64,000 nucleotides of DNA from Schistosoma mansoni (lineage: Eukaryota > Platyhelminthes > Trematoda > Strigeidida > Schistosomatidae), in NCBI RefSeq assembly GCF_000237925.1, contig NC_031497.1, positions 14,744,770 through 14,808,769 of the forward strand, written 5' to 3'. Below the pieces are notes generated by a model that was not told the DNA's origin, ran no database searches, and saw only the letters and a program-made list of their open reading frames with translations. Of the stretch, positions 12,453 to 23,305 are shown one piece after another. Numbering within the stretch: position 1 is the first letter of the stretch; each line of letters begins with the position of its first letter. The position numbers were made by a program, and so were the translations under genes.

Positions 12453-13063
12453 TCAGAAGGGGTTTTTTGTAGAGATTTAGTATTTGCATAGATGAAAGCA
12501 TGAGTCAATGGAAGCTAGACCGCCAAGAAAAACCTGGAAGCTCTGGACGGCCGTTTCGTCCTATTGTGGGACTCCTCAGCAGTGCGCATCCACGACCTCG
12601 CCACGAAACAGACGTACAGTGCCTCCAGGTTTTCCTTGGTGGTCTAGCTTCAACTGACTCATGCTTTCATCTATGCAACTACTAAATCTCCACAAAAACC
12701 CCTTCTGATATTAACCAACATATGCTCACTTGTGACTGACTTCAAGAGATAATTCCTAGAGTTTTAGTGAGAAGCAGTGACCAGTGGAGTTCAAACCACG
12801 TCTGTTGTGAGATAGGAACTCACTGAAGACAATTGGTGAACGGTTGCTCAACTTCGTGGATTGGTTGAAGTTAGACATTAACATCATCGGATGCCGGCTC
12901 AGTGGTCTGTCGGTTAAGTGCTCTGTCGCGAGAGTGGTAGGTCCTCGCGGGGCGAGGTTGTGGATGCGCACTGCTGAGGGGCCCCACAATAGGACGAAAC
13001 GGCCATCCAGTGATCCCAGGTTTCCCTTAGTGGTCTAGCTTCAATTAACTCATGTTTTCAACT
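12453..13063 (+). mobile_element. Foldback (inverted plus tandem) ribozyme retroposon, one insertion with a 12-bp target duplication
   Basis: Three parts lie in a row. An antisense segment (about 12,453-12,597) holds a complete hammerhead, tail and start of the next unit. A sense segment (about 12,600-12,713) begins inside the hammerhead and repeats the same tail and junction. A full sense unit with tRNA-like head and a decayed hammerhead follows to 13,063. The whole is flanked by perfect 12-bp repeats ATCAAAATAATA (12,441-12,452 and 13,064-13,075), so it inserted as one molecule. The antisense arm crosses a unit-to-unit junction, which requires a template of more than one unit. Confidence 0.85.
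12540..12585 (-). ncRNA. Hammerhead ribozyme, type I, on the inverted arm
   Basis: Read on the minus strand: stem I GCACTG / CAGAGC (one mismatch), core CTGAGGA, stem II GTCC/GGAC, core GAAA, palindromic stem III ACGGCCGT and cleavage triplet GTC. Confidence 0.8.
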
Positions 13064-13075
13064 ATCAAAATAATA

Positions 13076-13609
13076 ATCAGTAAAAGTTGTTAAAATTACA
13101 TATATTAAAAAAAGTGTAAATAATCAAATAGTTAAGAACAAAAAATAAATATAGAATATGAAAGAATCAGTAAAATCATTCACATAGTCATATCTGACTA
13201 AGAAAGAGATTAGGTCCTCTCGAGTTTCATTTGAACAAAAATTAGGGTTATAGTTCAGGATCCCTATAGTTTCTGTTAAACGTAAGAGGCGGGATCAAAT
13301 CCCAGTGGAAAACAACGAAGGTGTTATTTACTATCTCACCACTGTTAACGAGGTGTGCCAATGTGGAACTACATTTTGTTTTCGTCTGGCTCTTTTTAGG
13401 CCGCACGCGGAAACCTCCACTGACTCGTTTGTCAAGTTGCCTGGTAGTATACCGAATATAGCTATCTCCAAAGGAGCAGCTGAATATACGGATACATAAC
13501 GAAGAAGTAAACTCGGGTAATCTATCTTCTGTTTGAGTAGACAGTGTAAATTATTTTTTTAACTGTTTTCGCTAACCTATTGTTCAAGACACCGCTAGCC
13601 ATGTCCCCC
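13076..13609. other. No gene; possible SINE scrap
   Basis: GGCGGGATCAAATCCC near 13,289-13,304 resembles a degenerate tRNA B-box, so part may be an old SINE. Nothing else is recognised. Confidence 0.35.
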
Positions 13610-14465
13610 GTTTAATTGTGGTCTTAGGAAAAGAACTTTCATATGAGATATTCATAAATCCAGCTATCTTTCCTCTGTAAAAGTATACTTCCTTAAAATT
13701 TTAGTGGCTAGCCTATTTTCGTCAGCATGCTATTAATAAACTCCAACTGATTCTATATGATATCATCCAATTATCAGATCATTTGTGTTTGGCTCGGAAG
13801 ACATCTGATCAGTTTTATTTCTCGGTGAATGGATGTTAAACGATAGGAGTATGGGTATTAGCACACTGGGGAGTTCTATCTGCTTCTGCTCAACGAGCCA
13901 TTAGTCCGTCCACTATATGAGATGTCAAAGAAATTTAGTTCATTAACAATTCCGTCTACACCAGTGAATATGACTGCTGGGTACACACTATTAAACTATT
14001 TTAGGAATTCTTTTCTACTATTATTATTATGATCTTCACTGATAAATTTGTTGTCGATGTGACGATAGTATCTATCTAGTTTGTCGGTAACTTCATTGAG
14101 AAGTCTATTTTCCAAGTCTGCTAGAAAGGAATCGACTAAATTTGGACTTAAAGGTGAGTTCAAAGCTATTTCATCAGTTTATTTATGATAAGTACTTTTG
14201 AAGGCAAAATTAGCATCCATTGTGGAGCATAGTAGTAACTCTTTGGGATTGTCCTCATGGAAGCCGATCTTGATTTGGTTTTCCGATATTTGTTTATACA
14301 TAATTTCAATCGTCTCAACTAGTGGTATGTTGGTAAACAGAGATAGGTCTAATGAGATCATAAGTTTTCCACTAAAATTCACATCTAGTTTAAAACTGAA
14401 ACCTAAAACGTCTTTGATGATTGATTTTATGACTGATTTATGCCAAGGTTCTAAAACTTAAACTA
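13610..14465 (-). mobile_element. Penelope-like element relic, reverse transcriptase part
   Basis: Reading leftward from about 14,465, the translation has the Penelope RT order: a W-H-K-S-V-I-like approach, the SLFTNIPLVETI motif (near 14,330), an ELLLCSTMDANFAF-like segment, an SPLSPNLVDSFLADLE-like segment and the palm/thumb region ending FFDISYSGRTNGS. It is decayed and lacks an intact frame. Its 5' side faces the 5' side of the sense Penelope relic at 15.1-16.5 kb. Confidence 0.8.
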
Positions 14466-15079
14466 GCCACTTGACAATTTTGTAATATGAAGAATTGTAG
14501 TTAACTTAAACTGGGAGAGAAGATAATAGGACTTATAAACTTTGAATGGACCATAGCATCGTGGTGTGTTTAATCCAGTCGGTTAAATTTGATCATAAAG
14601 CTAAAAGAGTTAGTCAGCTGTTTCTCCACATTCTCACTAATATCATTATCATCAGTAAGTACATTTCTACAACGGTAGTATTTGCTTTTGTTCAAGTTCT
14701 TAGCTATTTTCGAATAAAATTTATTGTAAACTATTTTCACATTTAGAGTTTAATTGATAATTCACTAAAGAATGATAATTATTTCAGTACAAATTTAGAT
14801 TTATAACCGGATATGGTAATAAAAATCTCATTTCTACTCTTTTCGATTAGTTGAATATCATCATCCTTCTTATCCACCATTACACGGATGAACTTCATAA
14901 TAACCTATGGTGGATAAATAAAGAGATATAATAATTGTCGTATTTAACTGATGATTTTCTGGACACAATTTATGGTTTTCTAATCATATGATTATATATA
15001 CTAGATTATTTATAAATTTAATTTTCATTACACATTCTAGCTACTAAACAATTCAATGTGATGAAAATAGGTGCTTTAA

Positions 15080-16478
15080 TTATACGGTATCTATTAGTCA
15101 GTTGTTAAGATGTACAATAGAATTATAAAAATATCTTAAACCACGTTTCTATGAATTACCAAGAATACATAAACCTGATATTTCTTTAAGACTTCGTAAA
15201 TACTCTCACATATGCTTTATCTAAACATTATACTGAAGCCAAGTCAACGTAATTTAATTAGTGTCGTAAAGGATTCATATGAACTTGAATAAATGATTAC
15301 GTAATTTTCCATCAATAAGAACGAAAAAATGGTAAGCTATGGTGTTGTATCTTAATACACTAGCATTCCAATTGATAGATGTCTAGACGTCATTAATTGT
15401 TTACTAGAGGATGATAATACTCTATCTAGTAGATGTCTATTAAGCATTAGTTTAATCATGAAATTTGTCAAGCTATGCTTGAATTCAACACTATTCATTT
15501 ACAAAAGAAATTTACACAAACAAATGAATTGGATAACCATGGGATGTACAGTATCTCCGATTTTAGCAAATTTATCCTATATTGAGCCACCTGTTTTTGC
15601 CAGTATCATCAGACCACGCATCTGGCTCAGATATGTAGATGAAACATTTGTCATTATTAAAAAGAATCTTCTTGAAAATCTCTTCAAACACATAAACACG
15701 GTCTCAGAACATATCAAATTCACTTTTGAAGAAAAAAGATTAACAGTAAACTACCATTCTCAGACTATTTAGTTAAAAAGAATTTTAATGAAAGTCTAAA
15801 TCTAACCATAAAAATAAAACCAACACATTCAGATCAGTCTATTGATTTTAACTCTCTACATCCATTTAGTGAAGAAATTTCCCTAGCCCTGAATATTTTC
15901 AGAAGAGCAACCAATTTCATTACCACAGAAGAAGCCTAGCTAAACAAACGAAATAATATCATAAATATACCACGACTATAAATTTTTCTAAGAATATTAT
16001 CAAACACATTTTTAATAAAACTATTTTTCTCTAAATGACAATTTTCATTAAATATCTTGGATTAGTAATATGGTCTTTTCTTACCACCAAGGTATGACAG
16101 AAGAATCACAACGAGTCTTGAAAACTTAAAAAATTAAAGCTTTCCATAAGACAACCAACACTAACAAACGCTCTAGTTAGAATAAAAGATAAAATCTCAT
16201 TTACTTGTGCACAATATAGTGTTTATAGATTAGGTTATGTCGATTGTGATTCATTCAATACTAGAGAGCTCCCGTGAAGTCTCGAGTCGTGGCAAAGGAA
16301 CACGTTACATAAGAAGACCTAATAATTTGGTAGAATTAGAAAATCAGCAACAGCAGCACATGCTTTTTTCAGTAAACACCAAATCGGTATTAAATATATC
16401 AAAATAATTCAGAAAGGTTTTTCTAACTATAAAGAGAAGCGAGCTGCTGGAGCTTTTCGCATAGTGCTAAAGGCCTCT
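15080..16478 (+). mobile_element. Penelope-like element relic, RT plus GIY-YIG-type 3' region, ends in assembly gap
   Basis: Segments in order: PRFYELPRIHKPD (near 15,145), typical of Penelope RT; a WITMGCTVSPILANL-like block (near 15,530); the palm motif RYVDETFVI (near 15,630); a KPTHSDQSIDFNSLHP-like thumb (near 15,830); then a C-terminal YRLGYVDCDSF-like stretch (near 16,225) and AAHAFFSKHQIGIKYIKI (near 16,355), compatible with the GIY-YIG endonuclease domain of this class. It is broken in several places. The last 160 bp recur at 39,290-39,453, where the terminus is complete. Confidence 0.8.
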
Positions 16479-16678
16479 NNNNNNNNNNNNNNNNNNNNNN
16501 NNNNNNNNNNNNNNNNNNNNNNNNNNNNNNNNNNNNNNNNNNNNNNNNNNNNNNNNNNNNNNNNNNNNNNNNNNNNNNNNNNNNNNNNNNNNNNNNNNNN
16601 NNNNNNNNNNNNNNNNNNNNNNNNNNNNNNNNNNNNNNNNNNNNNNNNNNNNNNNNNNNNNNNNNNNNNNNNNNNNNN
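16479..16678. other. Assembly gap (200 N)
   Basis: Exactly 200 undetermined bases, most likely a placeholder of arbitrary size. A Penelope 3' end enters from the left and an antisense RTE leaves on the right, so two repeats meet in the gap. Confidence 0.99.
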
Positions 16679-17254
16679 AAGTTTAAGTCGTCAAAGCTGC
16701 ATCCTGCCTTGTCCACTGTATCCCATGCTTTCTTCCAGATGTTGACGTCTTCATGATCCAGTCGATCACTCAGGAGAAAGAGAAAGGGTGAGAGTAAGCA
16801 ACCTTGACTGACACCGGTCTTTACTTCAAACGAGTCGGTGAGCTGACCTCCGTGGACGATTTGGCAGTTTAGTTCATCATAGGAGTTCCGTATGATATTG
16901 ACTATCTTCTCAGGCACGCCGTAGTGTCGAAGAAGCCTCCATAGTGTCGTCCTGTCCACGCTATCAAATGCCTTCTCGTAGTCAATGAAGTTGATGTAGA
17001 GTGATGAATTCCATTCGATTGATTGTTCCACAATGATACGTAGAGTTGCGATTTGGTCTGTACATGATCTATTCTTACGAAATCCAGCTTGTTGATCTCG
17101 AAGTTGGGCGTCCACGGGATCCTTCATCCTGTTTAACAATACTCTGTTGAAGACTTTTCCTGGTATTGAGAGAAGAGTGATGCCCTTGTAGTTGTCGCAC
17201 TTGCTGAGATCACCTTTCTTTGGTATCTTGATCAGAGGTCCTTTTTTCCAGTCT
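16679..17254 (-). mobile_element. RTE reverse-transcriptase fragment
   Basis: Nearly identical to 43,150-43,727 in the longer RTE copy, covering GFRKNRSCTDQIATLRIIVE, YINFIDYEKAFDSVDRTTLW and [14 protein letters not shown]. It stops on the 5' side at 17,254, where the ribozyme retroposon starts at a 4-bp shared word (GTCT). Within about 110 bp of the N gap it has single extra bases relative to its twin that break the frame; these could be assembly errors. Confidence 0.9.
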
Positions 17255-17289
17255 GGGTTCGAGTCCCGCGAGAGTGGGTTCGTGGATGC

Positions 17290-17335
17290 GCACTGCTGAG
17301 GAGTCCCATAATAGGACGAAACGGCCGTCCAGTGC
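17290..17335 (+). ncRNA. Hammerhead ribozyme, type I, intact by sequence
   Basis: Stem I GCACTG (17,290-17,295) pairs perfectly with CAGTGC (17,330-17,335). Core CTGAGGA (17,296-17,302), stem II GTCC/GGAC with a 7-nt loop, GAAA core (17,318-17,321), stem III ACGGCCGT (17,321-17,328) and triplet GTC with predicted cleavage after 17,329. Stem III is a perfect palindrome with almost no room for a loop, the kind of arrangement that works best as a dimeric ribozyme. Confidence 0.88.
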
Positions 17336-17689
17336 TTCCAGGTTTTCCATGGTGGTCTATCTTCAATTGACTCATGATCTCGACTCTATAAATTACTAAA
17401 ATCTCCACAAAACCCCTTCTGATAATGATCATGTGCTCACTAGTGACTGACTCCTTGAGGTATTTCCTGGAGTTCTAGTGAGAAGCAGTAACCGGTGGAG
17501 TTCAACCAGGTCTGTTGTGAGATAGTAACTCACTGATGACATTGGTGAATGGTTGCTCAATTTCGTGAATCAGTTGAAGTTAGACATTAACACCGTTGGA
17601 TGCCAGCTCAGTGGTCTATCGGTTAAGGGCTTCGGCTCGGAACTGGTAGGTCCTGGGTTCGAGTCCCGCGAGAGTGGGTTCGTGGATGC

Positions 17690-17735
17690 GCACTGCTGAG
17701 GAGTCCCATAATAGGACGAAACGGCCGTCCAGTGC
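17690..17735 (+). ncRNA. Hammerhead ribozyme, type I, second tandem copy
   Basis: Identical to the copy 400 bp upstream, with predicted cleavage after 17,729. Two cleavages in one tandem transcript would release a 400-nt monomer. Confidence 0.88.
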
Positions 17736-17820
17736 TTCCAGGTTTTCCATGGTGGTCTATCTTCAATTGACTCATGATCTCGACTCTATAAATTACTAAA
17801 ATCTCCACAAAACCCCTTCA

Positions 17821-18005
17821 GATTATTTTATCTTAGTTAAAACAAGAGTACAATATTTCAATTTCTAAAATATTGAATTATAAAGATCCTAACTTGAAAA
17901 ATAGTTTATCGCTGAAATGATCGCACAAATATTTGTTTTTAAACTTGATCCGTAATAAATTGTATACATGCTTATAACCAAAGATGGATGTTTGCTGAAA
18001 ACTTG
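17821..18005. repeat. Dispersed repeat shared with 42,181-42,341
   Basis: Near-identical to the block just downstream of the RTE at 42.3 kb (TTATCTTAGTTAAAACAAGA onward), apart from a small indel. At 42.3 kb the match stops at ATTCAATCTA where the RTE begins, whereas here the sequence continues. Family unknown. Confidence 0.75.
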
Positions 18006-18279
18006 AATTCAATCTAACCTATTATAAATACTCATAAATTTTCTGATTTATTTTAGGATGTTTTTTGCTAATTTCATAAATCATGAGAATCCTTGCTGAT
18101 AAATCAAACTGAGATATAATATAGTACTGTGACAACTAGTGAACAATTCCTGATATATATATATATATATTTCTCTAGCAGATATCGAAAATAAATTTAT
18201 TTTTCATTGATGAAACATGTTTTTCTGCAAAATATATAAAAAAAGAATGACAACTGAAACCCATACTTTCTAATAACGG

Positions 18280-18580
18280 TGTATTGAACAAGAACACGAG
18301 TGGGGACAATCGAATGTGTTTGAGGACATTACAAAATATCTCACTGAAACATGAGAACCATATAGTGAACAGTTAATTTGCACAATAACAACCAATCGTC
18401 TCAATTTGACCGTTCCTTCTGCAAATTTCAGTCCATAGTCTCCGATTATAATTGTTCATGCTTTTTCGTACCGATTGCGTGCCATTCCCGTTCTCTCCTT
18501 ATCTATCTTCTACTGAAATACATTCAATACCCGACCATCACCATATACTGCTTATATGGATATCAGTAACCCACACCACA
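18280..18580. mobile_element. Solo LTR, gypsy family A
   Basis: Begins TGTATTGAAC and ends CCACACCACA, flanked on both sides by ACGG. It matches the LTR-like end of the gypsy fossil at 55,941-56,216 and the solo copies at 28.8 and 59.5 kb, sharing words such as AATCGAATGTGTTTGA. No internal region is present. Moderately decayed. Confidence 0.7.
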
Positions 18581-18589
18581 ACGGTAGTT

Positions 18590-20639
18590 GATTGAAGGTA
18601 ATTGATTAGCACACTGGTCGACTCATTAAACAAGTGGTTATTAAGTTGAAAATTTGGTTTATCTGTCAGACGGTAAACTAAATTTCTTCTCTGTGAGAAC
18701 AACCATTTAAAATGTCATTTATTAGAGTCAGAATATTTATCAATTCTTAATAACTAATGATTTTTACACATTACATCAGTTAACCTTCTTTGATATCCTT
18801 GTATATAATCAAATTCTCTAATTGTTTCTTATTCCAACAGTGTGCACAAACTATTCTCCCTTTATTAGTATATTATAAATAAACTATTTTAACAGGGCAT
18901 TCTTTTTTAATTGTATTCATTGTATATCAGTCGTTAATTAGTCAAATAAATATATCAAGTGCTTTAGTGCCATTTAAAAGAAGATTAAATTTAACTCAGT
19001 TATCAGGTACTTGAGTATGAGACACACTTTATACATGGGAGCTAGTGATGCTACACTATTGCCCAAACAAGAGTAGGAGGAAAAACATACAGATAAAGGA
19101 ATTAGTGGCCGAAAGTCAATCACTTGAATTAATAACCCACCTCCCCATATAAGTGTAAAGAAGTGGTTTTGGAAAAGTCTAACAAAGCTGATACTACGTT
19201 TCCTATACACTGTAGACTAATGTTCAGTTTACGGTTATCCATTTTTTAATAATGAAGAGAAATTACTAGTTTGGAAAAAATAGTGAATTGGTTCAGGGAC
19301 GGAAACTGATGAAAGCGAGATTATTTAGCTAACTAGATAGTGGCTTAAATGGGTAGAAAATTTACAGAGTGAAACCGCAAATTCGCATTCGTGGTCAATT
19401 ATCTAATTTCAATTAGTTATGCTGTTTATAACCTGCAAGGTCATTCGAATGTAAATTAAGGTGTTTTCATAGCCCATGTATAAAAAAGTTTACATTCAGT
19501 TATTAGTCATGTGAAATAACAAGGTGATAATTTGAAGATTGCTAATTATGCATATATCAAGAAAAACTTCCATATTTTTGAGTTGTCCATAAAAGCAATA
19601 CAAATAGAGATGGTTTTTATCACAAACAGTGACTTATGTATTTTCCTCTCGTTGTTGTGAACATTCTATTATATTATGTTCTCTAGGCTGGGCGGTCTGA
19701 TTCGGAAGCTTTCATTGAAGCTATAGACAGTATTGTCACTGCGTACTTGACATAAAGGTCAGCTGATTAATTCATGTACAAGTGCCGAATCATTAGCCTG
19801 TTCTGATAAACCCGTGTGAATGATTGTCTTCAGAAATTTTATCAACTCTATTTACCTTTGTACTTCTATTGGCTGTCTTCTTTGGTTGAATATGGATTGT
19901 ACGACTGCTTGGGATTTCCATTATAGACTGGTAAATAGGGTAGGTAACTGTAGACCCATAGATTGTGGATTAGCCTGAATACCATTTTTCTAGAAATCCA
20001 GCGGAATTATTTCAATTTTATTATCTACAATTTGGTATAAGCCCAAACGAAAGAGAATACTTGAGCCAAAATTCTTCTTCATTATTTACGCTTGATTAGA
20101 GAAAATCAATTTAATAAAACTCGAAAAAGAGCTAGAACTGCAACTGTAATTCAAAGCATCTTTATTGAAAAAACTGTGCACAAATGATAGCTTAGTTTTT
20201 GGTCAGTTTTGATGTACATGAAAGATAAATTATGTTTAGCTGGGATTTAAATACAGAAATTATTTCAATATTATCTTCAAGGTTTTTCACTCTAAAGATC
20301 ATCTCTACGCTCTTATAACTTGTAAATTCATTTCAATGCCAAACTACGAATTTGAATTTCGTGAATATACTAATAATTATCATATCAACTAAGCAGATAT
20401 ATATCTTGATAGAAAATCATTCTAGAAATAGATTTTCTATCAATATTAATAAAGTATAGTACAATCTTCGTTTTTATAGCGTACAACTTAAGATAATTTG
20501 AAAAAGTAGACACTGTTCGCTTCAATAGTTTCATCCACTGAGCTAATATGCCGCGGTTTTCATAGACAAGAAATATATTTTATTTTTGCTAAATGGCTAC
20601 TCATTATTGTCAGTTGACGAAGGTAGGACGTAGAAACTA
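18590..20639. other. No gene or recognised repeat
   Basis: AT-rich, with no domain or RNA gene recognised. Confidence 0.45.
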
Positions 20640-20860
20640 AAAAATTCCATCTCAGTGGTCCAGAGGTTGAGCACTAGTGAGCAAAGCTAAAGTCGTGGGT
20701 GGGATCCCCTACATGGTCGTTAGTGCGCAATTCTGAAGCGACTTGTGGTAAGAGAAAACAACTATTTGGTCTCTCCAGGCTTTCTATGAGTATTTAATTT
20801 AGGTCGGATTGTGGTAACAATAGAGTTTTAAAATCTTCACAAACCTCTATGCTGATAATT
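20640..20860 (+). mobile_element. Decayed tRNA-headed SINE relic
   Basis: The head CTCAGTGGTCCAGAGGTTGAG looks like a tRNA A-box region; the B-box is degraded (GGTGGGATCCCC). The tail has AAATCTTCACAAACC, close to the unit junction of the ribozyme retroposon. The hammerhead region is no longer recognisable as a ribozyme. Confidence 0.55.
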
Positions 20861-22049
20861 AGAAAAAATAATTTTGAACATCTTGATGGTTACAATGTAT
20901 GACAAACGTACACAAAAACTTTTTTTATTTTCAGTACATAAATTATAAAATAATATTTAAAATGTCTTAAAATTAACTTAAATTGCAACAACGGTATTAA
21001 TAACAGATGATGTATTAAGGTCGGGAGGAACTGATAACTACAAATATAGATGTTAATGGTGACGTGAAGTATCTCTAAAGATAGGCAGGGATTGATTCAC
21101 TGATAAAACCAGGTAAATAGACATTATTCAAGTTGTATGGTATGTTCAGCATCAAATTAAATGTTTACACTAATTGGTCACTAATTACTTATCAACATAA
21201 CACTATATTACTCTTATGATTGACAGAACTCTACTGATTAGATTTGTAGCAAGCCCATTCAACTATTGTATTATTTGTGTGCTCCCTGTAATCCTAATAT
21301 TTAATTCACTGTAAATTTATGTGTGAGTCTGATTGAGCGCATGTGTGCACATCAATCTTTAATCTGTCCTCTCATTGGTTGTAAACAAAGACAATCAATA
21401 ATTTATCCACAACCATTAACACTCAAAAAATATATATGGATTTTTAACACACACACACACACACTTGTTTTCCTGGTGTGCTTGCTATCTGTACGCTTGC
21501 GGATTTTTACCGAGCTTCAACAATAAACTATCTCTATAACTGGTGTTCAGGCTTTTGAATAATCTCGAGTAAACCCATAATTCTACTAGGAGATTTAGCC
21601 TGCGGTAAATAATCAGTTAGCGGGATATTATTTATTTATTGGAGTCAGATATAGAGGAATTAATCCTCTACAGATTATAATATGGCCACTGGACTTAGGA
21701 ACTCGATATCCCAGTGCAAATTTTTTTATTTTAATTGACTCGACGCAGTCAAAAGTGACCCAAAAACCTAGATTTAATGTGACCTAGCACTCATCAACTA
21801 GATGATTTCTCAAACCTTAACGGACCTGGCACACCTCATGTGGTCGGAATCGGTTTCACGAAGTGTTACGAAGATATTTGAACAGGAACTGACCTCCTGT
21901 AGAAAAAAAACACACAGACTAATCACTTGACTTTATGGCTCAGGTCAGAATATGACAGCCAGACTAACTGGCTAGAGATCATGGTGCACGTCATTTTAAT
22001 GTTAGTTATTGAAAGGAATCATCATAAATATCTGTAACTGAAACACAAT
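20861..22049. other. No gene; short (AC)n tract
   Basis: Contains an ACACACAC microsatellite near 21,446-21,464 and otherwise no recognisable feature. Confidence 0.45.
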
Positions 22050-22345
22050 TTCAAGGTGATTACAAACCAGGACAAAGAGTTTGAAAGTTCTATGGGAAAC
22101 ATAGGAAGAAAGGGAGATTTTATAGCTTCAGATTACTGCCTGATGGTGGTCAAAGTGAAACTGAAGCTAATAAATCAATGGACAACTGTACAAGCTGCAT
22201 TACAAAAGCTCAGCAAAACCCTCCTGGACAAAAAAAATAAATATAACTTGTCAACATTTGAAAAGGAGAGCCCAGGACAGAGTAGGTTGGAGAATCCCAA
22301 TCAGAGGTCCATGGCCAACGAGAGGTAAAATTTGTAAGTACAACC
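22050..22345 (+). mobile_element. Internally deleted RTE relic
   Basis: The translation begins with a decayed endonuclease end (DFIASDYCLMVVKVKLKL; compare DIASDHHLVVAKMKLKL in the longer copies) and jumps to the RTE C-terminal end (PGQSRLENP from [14 protein letters not shown] sequence). It finishes with the family's GTAAGTA-type 3' terminus. About 2 kb of the element is missing between the two. Confidence 0.75.
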
Positions 22346-22969
22346 ATGAAAGAAACCTGGTTGCAGAGAATGTTGTCTATCGTTGCCAACTACCCAACAT
22401 CATAGAATAATAAATTATTTTATGATTCGTCCACCAATAACGTGCAGTGGTTCTTCTGTTATTCTTGGAAGGGAGAGAACTAAAATCAAGTCATATGAAG
22501 CTTTTTCACTGAAATGAAATTATAGTTGACTAATTTCTGCCAAAAAATAGACAAGTCTGCTTAGTTCTCATTATTGTCCCTTGGGATTTTTGTTTTTCAA
22601 ATAATTATCAGTATCACTCAGTTAGACTTTTTTACCACTTACGTTTCTTTTTTACAACTAGCTCTTACATTGAATATAAGTAAATAAATACAAGATTAAA
22701 TAATAGTGACCAACAGTACTAAAGGTACACAGTCGAGCCTTTGTTAGTGGTCAATTTCACATCTTCAAGCTTAGTTTTGTCTATATTTAGAGTCGTCATA
22801 TTCCTTTTGACTGGATTAGACTTTTCTTCAATTAATTTCAAACTTGGTAACACAATGATTTCATTTTTATTGGTTTACGTCATTCCGTTGTTGATATTAT
22901 GACTGAAATTTGATCAGTTTCAGTTGTCATATGTACATTCTGCGGGGATTAATTCACTATAGTTATAAT
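22346..22969. other. No gene or recognised repeat
   Basis: AT-rich intergenic sequence without recognisable features. Confidence 0.4.
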
Positions 22970-22980
22970 GATATGAATTC

Positions 22981-23177
22981 ATATAGAATAAATGAAACGT
23001 GACTAGCAGTCAAATTCAGGACGAGTGTTTTGTCCTAATGAGGACTCGTCAGATAGATGTTCCTCCTTTCTAACTTTGGTGTTCGCCTCAAGACTCGAAC
23101 CTAGTACTGTTTGCTTTAAACAACAAGGCCTTATCCACTTAGCTAATCACTTCAGATAATCACTCACTTGTGCAACG
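22981..23177 (-). mobile_element. Sm-alpha-like SINE with target duplication
   Basis: Read leftward: a tRNA-like head (TTAGCTAAGTGGATAAGGCC), B-box (GGTTCGAGTCTT), then a hammerhead region (CTGACGAGTCC ... GGACAAAAC) and the Sm-alpha signature (CTGAATTTGACTGCTAG). It is flanked by GATATGAATT on both sides (22,970-22,979 and 23,178-23,187). The core GAAA has become AAAA and stem I no longer pairs, so this ribozyme should be inactive. Confidence 0.8.
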
Positions 23178-23188
23178 GATATGAATTT

Positions 23189-23305
23189 ACATTTAATTTG
23201 TAATGTTGTGGATTATCCCGTTGACACCACCTAGCTGATGAGTAAAAAACGGGACCAAACGCGCATCCTGGGTTCTACTGCTAGCTATTTTCTGTCTATT
23301 CTACA
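23189..23305 (+). mobile_element. Sm-alpha-like SINE tail
   Basis: A sense-oriented tail with CTGATGAGT, an altered stem II, ACCAAACGCGCATCC in place of the GAAAC core, and the conserved TCTACTGCTAGC. It lies directly beside the antisense copy but outside that copy's target duplication, so it is a separate insertion. Confidence 0.65.

Larger units (their letters stand above)
17255..17820 (+). mobile_element. Tandem ribozyme retroposon, about 1.4 units with exact 400-bp period
   Basis: The first partial unit starts at the tRNA B-box (GGGTTCGAGTCCCG, 17,255) and runs to its tail. A complete second unit follows with the head CCACAAAACCCCTTCTGAT, the segment GAAGTTAGACATTAACACCG, the tRNA-like promoter (AGCTCAGTGGTCTATCGG near 17,605; B-box at 17,655) and hammerhead. 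Matching positions are exactly 400 bp apart (17,255/17,655; 17,290/17,690), and the shared 160 bp are identical by eye. These are the least decayed copies in the window and best represent the family. Confidence 0.9.

Noticed and set aside
14198-14461. 87-codon plus-strand frame
   Set aside because: Antisense shadow of the Penelope reverse transcriptase.
22981-23305. Inverted pair of Sm-alpha SINEs as another foldback unit
   Set aside because: The antisense copy has its own duplication (GATATGAATT) and the sense tail lies outside it, so these are two insertions.
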